64,000 nucleotides of DNA from Paraburkholderia hayleyella (GTDB taxonomy: Bacteria > Pseudomonadota > Gammaproteobacteria > Burkholderiales > Burkholderiaceae): contig NZ_QPES01000001.1 of assembly GCF_009455685.1 (NCBI RefSeq), forward strand, positions 2,418,001 to 2,482,000. The letters run 5' to 3'. A model generated the notes under the pieces. It was not told the DNA's origin, searched no databases, and saw nothing but the letters and a program-made list of their open reading frames with translations. Of the stretch, positions 1 to 8,261 are shown one piece after another. Both the position numbers and the translations under genes were made by a program. Position 1 is the stretch's first letter; the number at the start of each line of letters is the position of its first letter.

Positions 1-720
1 GACATCGCCTGCCAGCACTTGCGCCACATGCAACACGCGTGTCGTGGCGTCACCCGTGCGGCGCAGACGCCCTTCGATGTTGAGCATGCAACCGAGATCC
101 CCCAGCACCAGGGTATCGACGCCACTGGCATGGAGATTCGCGCATTTCTCGTCGACGATCGCCGTGGAGATATCGCCGTACTTCAGCGCGAAGGTGCCGC
201 CAAAGCCACAGCAAGTTTCGCAATCCCGCAGCTCGGTGACCGCCACGCCCACCTGGGCCAGCAAGGCGCGGGGCTGGGTCTTGACGCCGAGCTCACGCAG
301 CCCGGCGCATGAATCGTGATAAGCCACCGGGCCGGCATACTGGCCAGGCTTTAACTCAACCCGGGCAACATTCAGCAAAAAATCGGTCAGCTCGAACACC
401 TTGGGCTGCAAGCGGCCATAGCGGTTCATTAACTCGGGATCGTCACGAAAAAGATCGCCGTAATGCGCGCGGATCATGCCGCCGCAGGAACCCGAAGGGA
501 TCACGACGTAATCGAACTGTTCGAATTCGCGCAGGGTTTTTTCAGCGAGGTCGCGCGCGATACCCCGTTCACCCGAGTTGTACGCGGGCTGTCCACAACA
601 GGTCTGCGCGGGCGGCACCATCACTTCGAAACCCGCGCCCTCGATCAGCTTGATCGCGGAAAACCCAATCTCGGGACGCATCATGTCAATCAGGCAGGTA
701 ACGAACAAACCAACTCGCAT
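1..720 (-). CDS. lutA: LutA/LldE-like (Fe-S)-binding CCG-domain protein, 3' end cut
   Basis: Reading leftwards from the ATG at 720-718 gives 240 codons without a stop up to the window edge. The translation begins MRVGLFVTCLIDMMRPEIG and has two CCG-type cysteine clusters, TCCGQPAYNSG near residue 41 and ETCCGFGGTF near residue 187, separated by SCGGMIRAHY and HDSCAGLRELG. This is the layout of the LutA/LldE/GlcF-like subunit of L-lactate or glycolate oxidation complexes. Family members are about 240 residues, so only the stop codon or a few residues are missing. The neighbours to the left (expected lutB/lutC) are outside the window. It is divergent from an IclR regulator that could control it. 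Substrate (lactate or glycolate) cannot be decided here. Confidence 0.85.
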   Translation of the reverse strand, partial: MRVGLFVTCLIDMMRPEIGFSAIKLIEGAGFEVMVPPAQTCCGQPAYNSGERGIARDLAEKTLREFEQFDYVVIPSGSCGGMIRAHYGDLFRDDPELMNRYGRLQPKVFELTDFLLNVARVELKPGQYAGPVAYHDSCAGLRELGVKTQPRALLAQVGVAVTELRDCETCCGFGGTFALKYGDISTAIVDEKCANLHASGVDTLVLGDLGCMLNIEGRLRRTGDATTRVLHVAQVLAGDV

Positions 721-942
721 GCACCCTCCGTTGAGAAAAAACGCCCCCGATTATCCGCCGTTTAACTCGTAAAACCAACGCGCAGCGCTTTGCGCCCGAT
801 CCGCAACGCTATCGCCCAGCAAACGCCGCGAAACAGTCGACATCAGCCGGCAAACCACTTCGGATCGTGTTCGTCGCTTTCACATTGTGAGATACAATGC
901 ACGCTCCGCTGTCACTGCCTGACACGCCATCTTCCTTTCTCC
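721..942. promoter_or_regulatory. Divergent intergenic region between lutA-like gene and IclR regulator
   Basis: These 222 bases separate two divergent start codons and must contain both promoters. IclR proteins usually bind next to their own gene and the divergent target, so an operator is expected here. I could not pick out a convincing palindrome or -35/-10 pair by eye. Confidence 0.4.
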
Positions 943-1740
943 ATGAGCGACCCCAATCCGGATCACAAAACCTCGATCCAGGTCATCGAACGGATGATGC
1001 GCCTGCTCGATGACCTCGCTGGACATAGCGATCCAGTCAGCCTGAAAGAACTCGCCAGACGCACGGCCTTACATCCTTCAACGGCACATCGCATCCTGAA
1101 CGACATGGTGAGCTGCCGTCTGGTCGATCGCTCGGACCCCGGCACCTATCGGCTGGGCATGCGTTTGCTGGAGCTCGGCAATCTGGTCAAGGCGCGCCTG
1201 TCAGTCCGTGAGGCAGCGCTTCTGCCCATGCGCGAGCTTCATCGCCAGACCGGGCAAACGGTCAATCTGTCTGTCAGGCAAGGCGATGAGATTGTGTACA
1301 TCGAGCGCTCCTACTCGGAGCGCTCCGGCATGCAGGTGGTGCGCGCCATCGGCGGGCGGGCGCCATTGCACCTCACTTCGGTAGGCAAGCTCTTTCTTGC
1401 CGCCGACGAAACCAGCCGGGTCCGCGCCTACGCCACTCGCACGGGCTTGTCGGGCCACACGCAAAACAGCATCACCGATCTCGTCAAACTGGAACGCGAA
1501 CTGCTGCACGTGCGCCAGCAGGCCTGCGCGCGCGATAACGAAGAACTGGAACTCGGCGTGCGCTGTATCGCGGCGGGCATTTATGACGACACGGGACAGC
1601 TCGTGGCCGGGCTGTCGCTCTCCGCACCGGCTGACCGTCTGCAAGATGCGTGGCTTAGACCGCTTGGCGAAACCGCGTTGCTGATTTCCGGTGCGCTCGG
1701 CTATCGCCCCCCTCCCGCACCCGATCAAACCCAGACTTAA
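943..1740 (+). CDS. IclR-family transcriptional regulator
   Basis: 265 residues starting at ATG 943; the open frame extends 51 codons upstream to 790, but the family start (MSDPNPDHKTSIQVIERMMR) matches 943. The N-terminal winged HTH (about residues 8-70, with SLKELARRTALHPSTAHRILNDM as the helix-turn-helix) is followed by the effector-binding IclR domain (about 85-250: GRAPLHLTSVGKLFLA, ELELGVRCIAAGIYD). Length is typical. It is divergent from the lutA-like gene, so a local role in controlling lactate/glycolate oxidation is a reasonable inference; the inducer is unknown. It ends just before a hairpin shared with the convergent pbpG. Confidence 0.88.
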   Translation: MSDPNPDHKTSIQVIERMMRLLDDLAGHSDPVSLKELARRTALHPSTAHRILNDMVSCRLVDRSDPGTYRLGMRLLELGNLVKARLSVREAALLPMRELHRQTGQTVNLSVRQGDEIVYIERSYSERSGMQVVRAIGGRAPLHLTSVGKLFLAADETSRVRAYATRTGLSGHTQNSITDLVKLERELLHVRQQACARDNEELELGVRCIAAGIYDDTGQLVAGLSLSAPADRLQDAWLRPLGETALLISGALGYRPPPAPDQTQT

Positions 1741-1784
1741 ACCGTACAGGCCCACTCACACGGCTTATGCGAGTTCACCCGTTC

Positions 1785-1822
1785 AAAAAAAAGCCTCGTC
1801 ATATTCACTGACGAGGCTTTTG
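1785..1822. terminator. Bidirectional intrinsic terminator between IclR gene and pbpG
   Basis: An 11-bp perfect stem (AAGCCTCGTCA at 1791-1801, TGACGAGGCTT at 1809-1819) with a 7-base loop is flanked by an A-run on the left and a T-run on the right, so it can end transcription from both convergent genes. Confidence 0.88.
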
Positions 1823-1907
1823 TAATGCATCGGGCGGCTTTCTCTTCCGGGTGAGCGGCTTCCTGCCCGAACAGCCTGCGCCAGGCAAGCCGCCCACCCT
1901 TGAACCT

Positions 1908-3089
1908 TCACATGCCTGAGCTACCGGTATCGGCACTGGTGAAACGTTCACCGCCATTGTCGAGCCAGGTGCGCAAACGCGCGGCATCAGCAAAGCGTGA
2001 ATATTTTCCGGATGAATCCAGCAGCACCATAATCATCGGACGGCCATGGATCGTGGCCTGCATCACCAGACATTCGCCTGCTTCATTGATAAAACCGGTT
2101 TTCTGCAAGCCGATATCCCACGTCGGATTGCGCACCAGCGCGTTCGTGCTGCCATAAGCCAGCGAGCGCTTGCCGGTATAAACCTCGTAACTGCGATCCG
2201 TCGAGAACTTGCGAATCATCGGGTATTGGTACGCTGCGTTGACCAGCTTCACCAGATCGCGGGCGCTCGAAACATTCTGGCTAGTCAGCCCCGTCGAATT
2301 CTCGAAGTGGGTATCCATCATGCCGAGCTGTTTCGCCTTGGCGTTCATCGCCGCCAGAAAACCCGGACGGCCACCTGGGTAGTAACGCGACAACGCCGCG
2401 GCCGCGCGATTTTCCGATGCCATCAAGGCGATATGCAACATGTCCTCACGTGACAGCACGGAGCCGACGGACAACCGTGAGCGGGTATTTTTCTCGTAAT
2501 CGCGGTCTTCGTCGGTGACTTCCAGCGGCTCGGTCATCGGCGCTTGTAAATCCAGCGCCACCATGGCGGTCATCAACTTGGTAATCGAGGCAATCGGCAC
2601 CACGGCGCGTGAATTTTTCTCGAAAAGCGGCTCGGCGGTGTTCTGGTCGACGACATAAGCAACGCTTGAACGCAATGCCAGCGCATCGGGCGTGTCATGC
2701 AAACCAAACGCCTGGCCCACGGTAGGCGGGCGAGGCTGGAACGCCACCTTGCGCACGGCCATGCGTGAATGCGCATTCATCGTGTAACTCACGCGCTTCT
2801 TTTTGGCGCCCGCCTGTAGCGCGACGCCGGCCCTGGCCGAAATTTTGGCGGCCGAGGCCTGTGGCTTCCGGCCTGCGACCCGGGTCGCGGTGGCGGACTT
2901 TTTAACAGCCTTGGCGGTTTTAGCCGATGTGGCAGATTTGACCGGTTTGGAGGACTTGGCAGGCGCGGCATAAGCCACGGCCGGCAATCCCGCCGTGGCC
3001 ACCAGAACCAGCGCCGTAGCAGTCGAGACAACGGTGCTGAACGCAACACCGCGAATCATTTTGAACGACGAAAACATGTCGGTTTTCAT
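1908..3089 (-). CDS. pbpG: D-alanyl-D-alanine endopeptidase (PBP7/PbpG type)
   Basis: 393 residues from ATG 3089 (the frame is open to 3212, but the signal peptide begins near here). An N-terminal hydrophobic segment ending VAYA (about residues 12-41) is a signal peptide. A Lys/Ala/Ser-rich linker (about 42-100) precedes the serine peptidase S11 domain. The penicillin-binding triad is visible: S168-I-T-K171 (SxxK with the nucleophile serine), the SEN motif in MASENRAAAALS, and KTG in LQKTGFINEAGE. Such periplasmic enzymes cleave D-Ala-DAP cross-links in peptidoglycan. The basic linker may bind wall polymers or DNA (inference). Convergent with the IclR gene. Confidence 0.88.
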   Translation of the reverse strand: MKTDMFSSFKMIRGVAFSTVVSTATALVLVATAGLPAVAYAAPAKSSKPVKSATSAKTAKAVKKSATATRVAGRKPQASAAKISARAGVALQAGAKKKRVSYTMNAHSRMAVRKVAFQPRPPTVGQAFGLHDTPDALALRSSVAYVVDQNTAEPLFEKNSRAVVPIASITKLMTAMVALDLQAPMTEPLEVTDEDRDYEKNTRSRLSVGSVLSREDMLHIALMASENRAAAALSRYYPGGRPGFLAAMNAKAKQLGMMDTHFENSTGLTSQNVSSARDLVKLVNAAYQYPMIRKFSTDRSYEVYTGKRSLAYGSTNALVRNPTWDIGLQKTGFINEAGECLVMQATIHGRPMIMVLLDSSGKYSRFADAARLRTWLDNGGERFTSADTGSSGM

Positions 3090-3885
3090 GGGAATTTTAG
3101 AGGGAGCGGCAAGAGTTTCCGCAAGTGTAGTAAAAGTGTTAAAAATTAGCAATATTAGATACTTACCCGCATTCTTTAAACCGAGTTGTAAGATCTGATT
3201 GCTAAAACCCAATCAAATCAAAGCACTCGATCGCAAATTTCGATCGAATCAGGCAGACCCGTAGCCGCAATGCGTATCTGCGACAAAAATAAATGAGAGG
3301 TCCACTAGACTTGGGCGCCAGGCCCACACTCATTTGCCAGGGACGATCACGATCCGGCGTGGGTCCCAAACATCGTGTCCAGCCCGGGAAACCAGCGCAG
3401 GGCCAGACAACATGGGTTGCCAGATGTGTTGATAAACCAGGTGCCACGCAGAAATTACGATCAAACCGGGCATTCGACTACAGCAAAAGCGGAACGTTCC
3501 ACGATGATATTAGATTTAGCGGTACCGGGTACACAAGCGCTACACGGGCACGTAGCATGCCCCGCCATAAACAGGCCCTGCATATATTTTTTTAATACAT
3601 CTCGATTTTTCCCGGAAAAGAATTTTCCTGTTTCAATCTCAAATTATTCATTTTGTTTAAATCATTGTTTTATCGATAATTTATCGACATTGTGCGGCGC
3701 ACAAAAAATACTTGACATTCGCTCCGCCCATCCTAAAATGGCATCCATTGCTGCGGCGCATCAAACTAAACCAGACAGTTCCCCAGCTTGGATCACCCTT
3801 TAAATTTTTCTATTATTTTTATATTAAACAGCCACTTAACCCCACACGATCCACATCAGACGGATCGTTTTCAGGAGCGAAAAAC
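3090..3885. other. AT-rich intergenic region upstream of the phasin gene
   Basis: About 800 bases without a supported gene. Short open frames here lack coding signatures. From about 3570 the composition is strongly AT-rich and ends in the phasin promoter and leader. The left part must contain the pbpG promoter on the minus strand. Confidence 0.5.
3712..3739 (+). promoter_or_regulatory. Sigma-70 type promoter for the phasin gene
   Basis: TTGACA (3712-3717) and TAAAAT (3734-3739) are separated by 16 bases, next to AT-rich DNA upstream that could act as an UP element. Predicted start near 3746 gives a leader of about 140 bases before the phasin start. Strong expression would suit a granule surface protein. 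Confidence 0.65.
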
Positions 3886-4458
3886 GTGACAATGCTGACC
3901 CCAGAACAATTCGCCGCAGCCCAAAAAGCCAATCTCGAAGCACTGTTCGGCTTGACAGCCAAGGCTTTCGAAGGCGTTGAAAAACTGGTTGAACTGAATC
4001 TGCAAGTTGTGAAATCGACCCTCGCGGAAACCCAGGAAAACGCACAACGCGCGCTGTCGGTAAAAGACGCACAGGAACTCCTCGCGCTGCAAGCCAGCCT
4101 GAGCCAGCCGGTTGCAGAAAAAGCCTTGTCTTATAGCCGTCACCTGTACGAAATCCTGTCGGCAACACAAAACGAATTCGCCCGTGTTGCCGAAACACAG
4201 TACGAAGAACAAAACCGCAAGGTGCAATCGTTGATCGACAACGCCGCGAAAAACGCACCGGCAGGTTCAGAAACAGCGGTTGCCGTCATCAAGTCGGCCA
4301 TCACCGCAGCCAACACCACTTACGAAACAGTGCACAAGGCAGCCCGGCAAGCCGTCGAAATCGCAGAAAGCAACTTCAATGCAGCCGCTTCCGCTGCATC
4401 GAAAGCCGCTTCGCAAGCCGCCGCGGCCCAAGCTTCGCGCACGGCCAAAAAAGCCTGA
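3886..4458 (+). CDS. phaP: Phasin family protein (PHB granule-associated)
   Basis: 190 residues starting at GTG 3886, which has AGGAG (3873-3877) eight bases upstream; ATG 3892 two codons later is the alternative. The sequence TMLTPEQFAAAQKANLEALFGL and FEGVEKLVELNLQVVKSTLAE is the Phasin_2 family signature of Burkholderiales. The protein is almost wholly amphipathic helix (about residues 10-150) with an Ala/Ser/Lys-rich tail (about 155-190), without a signal peptide. Phasins coat polyhydroxybutyrate granules in the cytoplasm and limit their coalescence. It stands alone, with its own promoter and terminator. Confidence 0.92.
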   Translation: MTMLTPEQFAAAQKANLEALFGLTAKAFEGVEKLVELNLQVVKSTLAETQENAQRALSVKDAQELLALQASLSQPVAEKALSYSRHLYEILSATQNEFARVAETQYEEQNRKVQSLIDNAAKNAPAGSETAVAVIKSAITAANTTYETVHKAARQAVEIAESNFNAAASAASKAASQAAAAQASRTAKKA

Positions 4459-4528
4459 GTTCAGGCTGAAACAGCTAGCGGCCAACCGCTAGCAGCCAAC
4501 CGTTAGCAGCGCCCGGCCACGGGCGTAC

Positions 4529-4576
4529 AAAAAAAGCGCGCCTGGGGTGCAGTTCATACCCCAGGCGCGCTTTTTT
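4529..4576. terminator. Terminator between phasin gene and lpdA
   Basis: A 13-bp perfect stem (GCGCGCCTGGGGT at 4536-4548 with its complement at 4558-4570) sits between an A-run and a T-run. The symmetry lets it serve both the phasin gene and the convergent lpdA. Confidence 0.9.
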
Positions 4577-4626
4577 ATCGCTTTCATCTGGCCGGAATCA
4601 CGGCTCACCGGCTCAGCACAACCTCA

Positions 4627-6411
4627 TTATTTTTTCTTCTGCGGCGGTAAATCAGTGCAGACGCCTTCATACAGCTCCGCCGCCATACCTATTGATTCGC
4701 CCAGCGTCGGATGAGGGTGAATGGTCTTGCCGATATCGGTCGCGTCCGCACCCATCTCGATAGCCAGACACACTTCGCTGATCAGGTCACCCGCATTCAG
4801 GCCGACAATGCCGCCTCCTATCACCCGGTGGCTGGCTTTATCGAAGATCAGCTTGGTAAAGCCTTCATCCCGACCATTGGCAATCGCCCGGCCAGATGCC
4901 GCCCACGGGAAAACCGCCTTGCCGTACTGGATCCCTTCGGCCTTGCATTGATCTTCCGTTTTGCCCGCCCACGCCACTTCTGGATCGGTATAGGCCACCG
5001 AAGGAATCTGCAACGCATCGAAATACGCTTTTTCACCGTGAGCCGCCTCTGCCGCGACGTGCCCTTCATGCACGGCCTTATGCGCCAGCATGGGCTGACC
5101 CACGATATCGCCAATGGCAAAAATATGCGGTACGTTCGTGCGCATCTGCTTGTCGACGTCGATAAAACCGCGCTCGGTCACGACAACGCCCGCTTGCTCA
5201 GCTCCGATTTTCCGGCCGTTCGGGCTACGCCCCACCGCCACCAGCACGAGATCGTAACGCTGGGCCTCAGCCGGTGCCTGCTCGCCCTCGAACGACACAT
5301 AGATGCCATCGTCTTTCGCTTCAGCCCGAGTCGTTCGGGTTTTCAGCATCAGGTTGGCAAACCGTTTGCTGTTGTACTTCTCCCAGACTTTCACGAGATC
5401 GCGGTCCGCACCCATCATCAGCCCGTCGAGCATTTCCACGACGTCGATTTGCGCGCCGAGCGTTGCGTACACCGTCGCCATTTCAAGGCCAATGATGCCG
5501 CCGCCAATCACCAGCATGCGCTGGGGCACCTGCCTCAGTTCCAGCGCACCGGTGGAATCGACCACCCGTGGATCGTCAGGAATAAACGGCAGCTTCACGG
5601 CTTGCGAACCCGCGGCAATGATGGCCTGACGGAACTTGACGACCTTCTTGCCATTCTCCGTCTGCACTTCCAGATGATGCGGATCGACAAACGCTCCCAC
5701 ACCGGTCAATACCTCCACCTTGCGGGCCTTCGCCATCCCGGCCAGCCCGCTGGTCAGCTTTTTGACCACGCCGGACTTGAACTCGCGCAGACGGTCGAGA
5801 TCGATTTGCGGCTTGCCGAATGTGATGCCATGCGTGGCCAGCGCCGCGGCTTCATCCATCACGAGCGCCGTATGCAACAGCGCCTTGGATGGAATACAGC
5901 CGACATTCAGGCAAACGCCGCCCAGCGTGGCATAACGCTCGACCAGAACCGTTTTCATGCCCAGATCCGCCGAACGAAACGCCGCGGAATAACCGCCCGG
6001 GCCCGAGCCCAGCACGAGCATGTCGCATTCGACATCAGCCTTGCCCGAGAAATGACCGGCCTGCGGCGCAGGAGCCGCACTCGCTGTGCTTTTTGCCACT
6101 GAAGCCGGAGCCGGAGCCGGAGCCGGAGCCGGTGTTGCCGCCCGGGCCCCGGTTTCCTTGGCCGGCGTGGCCGCCGAGGCCTCGACAAGCGCAATCACCG
6201 TCCCCTCTGAAACCTTGTCACCCGCTTTCACGCGGACTTCCTTAACGGTGCCCGCCACATCGCTGGGCACTTCAATCGAGGCCTTGTCCGATTCGAGCGT
6301 CATCAACGCCTGCTCGTTCTCGATCACATCGCCTGGCTTGATGTTGACTTCAATGACATCGACTTCCTTGAAATCGCCGATGTCCGGCACTTTTACTTCG
6401 ATGAGACTCAT
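4627..6411 (-). CDS. lpdA: Dihydrolipoyl dehydrogenase (E3) with N-terminal lipoyl domain
   Basis: 594 residues. Residues 1-80 are a lipoyl domain with the lipoylated lysine K43 in ESDKASIEVP. A flexible Ala/Pro linker with a run of AP repeats follows (about 80-120). The flavoprotein part starts with the FAD-binding LGSGPGGYSAAF (about 134-146) and the redox disulfide in GGVCLNVGCIPSK (C167, C172); an NAD-binding IGGGIIGLE lies mid-protein and the C-terminal HPHPTLGE supplies the catalytic His-Glu pair. E3 reoxidises dihydrolipoamide using NAD+. A built-in lipoyl domain is known in beta- and gamma-proteobacterial E3 of the pyruvate complex. It follows aceE and aceF but is separated from aceF by a strong hairpin. 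Confidence 0.95.
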   Translation of the reverse strand: MSLIEVKVPDIGDFKEVDVIEVNIKPGDVIENEQALMTLESDKASIEVPSDVAGTVKEVRVKAGDKVSEGTVIALVEASAATPAKETGARAATPAPAPAPAPASVAKSTASAAPAPQAGHFSGKADVECDMLVLGSGPGGYSAAFRSADLGMKTVLVERYATLGGVCLNVGCIPSKALLHTALVMDEAAALATHGITFGKPQIDLDRLREFKSGVVKKLTSGLAGMAKARKVEVLTGVGAFVDPHHLEVQTENGKKVVKFRQAIIAAGSQAVKLPFIPDDPRVVDSTGALELRQVPQRMLVIGGGIIGLEMATVYATLGAQIDVVEMLDGLMMGADRDLVKVWEKYNSKRFANLMLKTRTTRAEAKDDGIYVSFEGEQAPAEAQRYDLVLVAVGRSPNGRKIGAEQAGVVVTERGFIDVDKQMRTNVPHIFAIGDIVGQPMLAHKAVHEGHVAAEAAHGEKAYFDALQIPSVAYTDPEVAWAGKTEDQCKAEGIQYGKAVFPWAASGRAIANGRDEGFTKLIFDKASHRVIGGGIVGLNAGDLISEVCLAIEMGADATDIGKTIHPHPTLGESIGMAAELYEGVCTDLPPQKKK

Positions 6412-6444
6412 CAGTGTCCCCTTCTTTTATTAATCGCGTTCACA

Positions 6445-6486
6445 GGAAAATAAGCGGGAGCGCAGCCGTCAGGGCCGCACTCCCGC
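6445..6486 (-). terminator. Hairpin with U-tract between aceF and lpdA
   Basis: On the minus strand a 14-bp stem (arms 6486-6473 and 6467-6454, two G-U pairs) with a 5-base loop is followed by TTATTTTCC. This is a good intrinsic terminator or attenuator inside the aceE-aceF-lpdA cluster, about 21 bases after the aceF stop. Confidence 0.75.
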
Positions 6487-6507
6487 CAGCAAGTACCTAT
6501 TCAGCGA

Positions 6508-8187
6508 TCAAAGGATTACACGCCGGAAATCGGCAAGAATAGCGGCCAGGAAAGCGTTGAAACGTGCGGCTTCAGCACCATCCACCACGCGGTGATCGTA
6601 GGACAGCGACAGCGGCAACATCAACCGTGGCACGAACTGCTTGCCATCCCAGACCGGCTTCATCGCGCCGCGCGACAGGCCCAGAATGGCGACTTCGGGC
6701 GCGTTGATAATCGGTGTGAAGTTCGTTCCGCCAATCCCGCCCAGCGATGAAATCGAGAAACAGCCGCCTTGCATCTGATCAGGCTTGAGTTTGCCTTCGC
6801 GCGCGGCCTTCGACAGTTCGGTCATTTCACGTGCGATATCAAGCAAGCCCTTTTTGTCCGCATCACGAATGACGGGTACGACGAGGCCATTTGGCGTATC
6901 GGCGGCAAACCCAACGTGGTAATACTGCTTGTAGACCAGATTGTCGCCATCAAGACTGGTGTTGAACGTCGGGAATTTCTTCAGCGCCGACACCACCGCC
7001 TTGATCACGAAAGCCAGCATCGTGACCTTCACGCCTGCTTTTTCGTTTTCCTTGTTCAACTGCACGCGCAGCGCTTCAAGCTCAGTGATATCCGCTTCGT
7101 CGTTGTTCGTGACGTGCGGGATCATGACCCAGTTGCGATGCAAGTTGGCACCCGAAATTTTCTTGATGCGCGACAGCGGTTTGGGCTCGATCGGGCCAAA
7201 CTTCGTGAAGTCGATCTTCGGCCATGGCAGCAGGTTCAGCTCACCACCGCCACTGCCCGCCGCGCCGGCCGAAGAGGCCGTGCCTTGCCCCGTCATCACA
7301 CCCTTGATAAAGGCCGTCACATCCGCCTGGGTAATGCGCCCTTTCGGACCGCTGCCCCGCACGCGCGCCACGTCAACACCCAGCTCGCGCGCGAATTTAC
7401 GCACGGAAGGCGAGGCATGGCTCGCCTGGCGCGTCCCCCCTTCGCCAGCAGGAATGACCGGTGCCTGGGCCAGTGCGGAGGGCGCAGCCGTTGCAGCGGG
7501 TGCGGGCACCTGCGGCGCCTCCGCGGGCCGGGTGCTGGCTGCCGCAGCCTGAGGGGCGGACGCCGCAGCCGCCGCAGTTGCCACGGCTGCTTCAACCAGC
7601 ACGATCACCGAGCCTTCTGAGACGGCGTCGCCCACCTTGACCTTGACTTCCTTGACAACGCCCGCAAGCGGGCTCGGCACATCCATCGTTGCCTTGTCGG
7701 ATTCGAGCGTGACCAGCGACTGCTCTTTTTCGATGCGATCGCCTACCTTGACCGCCACCTCAATCACGGGAATGTCTTTGTAATCGCCGACATCCGGGAC
7801 CTTGACTTCCTGAACGCCACCCGCCGCAGCGGGCGCGGGAGCAGGTGCCGCAGCCGGTGCTGGAGCAGGCGCCGGGGCAGGCGCCGGGGCAGGCGAAGGC
7901 GCGGACTCCGCATGGCCCGCTGCGCCATTCACCGCGGCGCTACCTGCAGCCCCTTCCAGCACCACGATCAGCGTGCCCTCGGACACGTTATCGCCCTGGC
8001 TGACCTTCACTTCCTTGACCGTGCCCGCAGCCGGGCTCGGCACATCCATCGTCGCCTTGTCGGATTCCAGCGTGACCAGCGACTGCTCTTTTTCGACGGC
8101 ATCACCCGCCTTCACCAGCACTTCGATCACAGGAATGTCCTTGTAATCGCCGATATCCGGCACCTTGACTTCGATCGCTTGACTCAT
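6508..8187 (-). CDS. aceF: Pyruvate dehydrogenase E2, dihydrolipoamide acetyltransferase
   Basis: 559 residues from ATG 8187, preceded by GGAG (the frame is open to 8241). Two lipoyl domains (about 1-80 and 122-200) each carry ESDKATMDVP, with lipoyl lysines K44 and K163; they are joined by a PAPAPA-type swinging linker. A peripheral subunit-binding domain follows (ASPSVRKFARELGVD), then the catalytic acetyltransferase domain ending with the active-site DHRVVDGAEAARF. E2 forms the core that transfers acetyl groups to CoA. The two lipoyl modules are so alike at DNA level (around 7690-7740 and 8050-8100) that they form an intragenic direct repeat. It lies 74 bases after aceE, on the same strand. 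Confidence 0.95.
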   Translation of the reverse strand: MSQAIEVKVPDIGDYKDIPVIEVLVKAGDAVEKEQSLVTLESDKATMDVPSPAAGTVKEVKVSQGDNVSEGTLIVVLEGAAGSAAVNGAAGHAESAPSPAPAPAPAPAPAPAAAPAPAPAAAGGVQEVKVPDVGDYKDIPVIEVAVKVGDRIEKEQSLVTLESDKATMDVPSPLAGVVKEVKVKVGDAVSEGSVIVLVEAAVATAAAAASAPQAAAASTRPAEAPQVPAPAATAAPSALAQAPVIPAGEGGTRQASHASPSVRKFARELGVDVARVRGSGPKGRITQADVTAFIKGVMTGQGTASSAGAAGSGGGELNLLPWPKIDFTKFGPIEPKPLSRIKKISGANLHRNWVMIPHVTNNDEADITELEALRVQLNKENEKAGVKVTMLAFVIKAVVSALKKFPTFNTSLDGDNLVYKQYYHVGFAADTPNGLVVPVIRDADKKGLLDIAREMTELSKAAREGKLKPDQMQGGCFSISSLGGIGGTNFTPIINAPEVAILGLSRGAMKPVWDGKQFVPRLMLPLSLSYDHRVVDGAEAARFNAFLAAILADFRRVIL

Positions 8188-8261
8188 TGTTGATGTCTCC
8201 TGAACCGTGCCCGCGCACGCCTGAAAACGGCGGCGCGTCACGGCACGCGGGGGATGATGCG

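Noticed and set aside
790..942. 51-codon N-terminal extension of the IclR protein
   Set aside because: Family alignment by eye places the start at 943, and the extension has atypical residues and crosses the divergent promoter region.
4711..6102. Long plus-strand frame (463 codons) opposite lpdA
   Set aside because: Antisense shadow in GC-rich coding DNA; the minus-strand frame is unambiguous lpdA.
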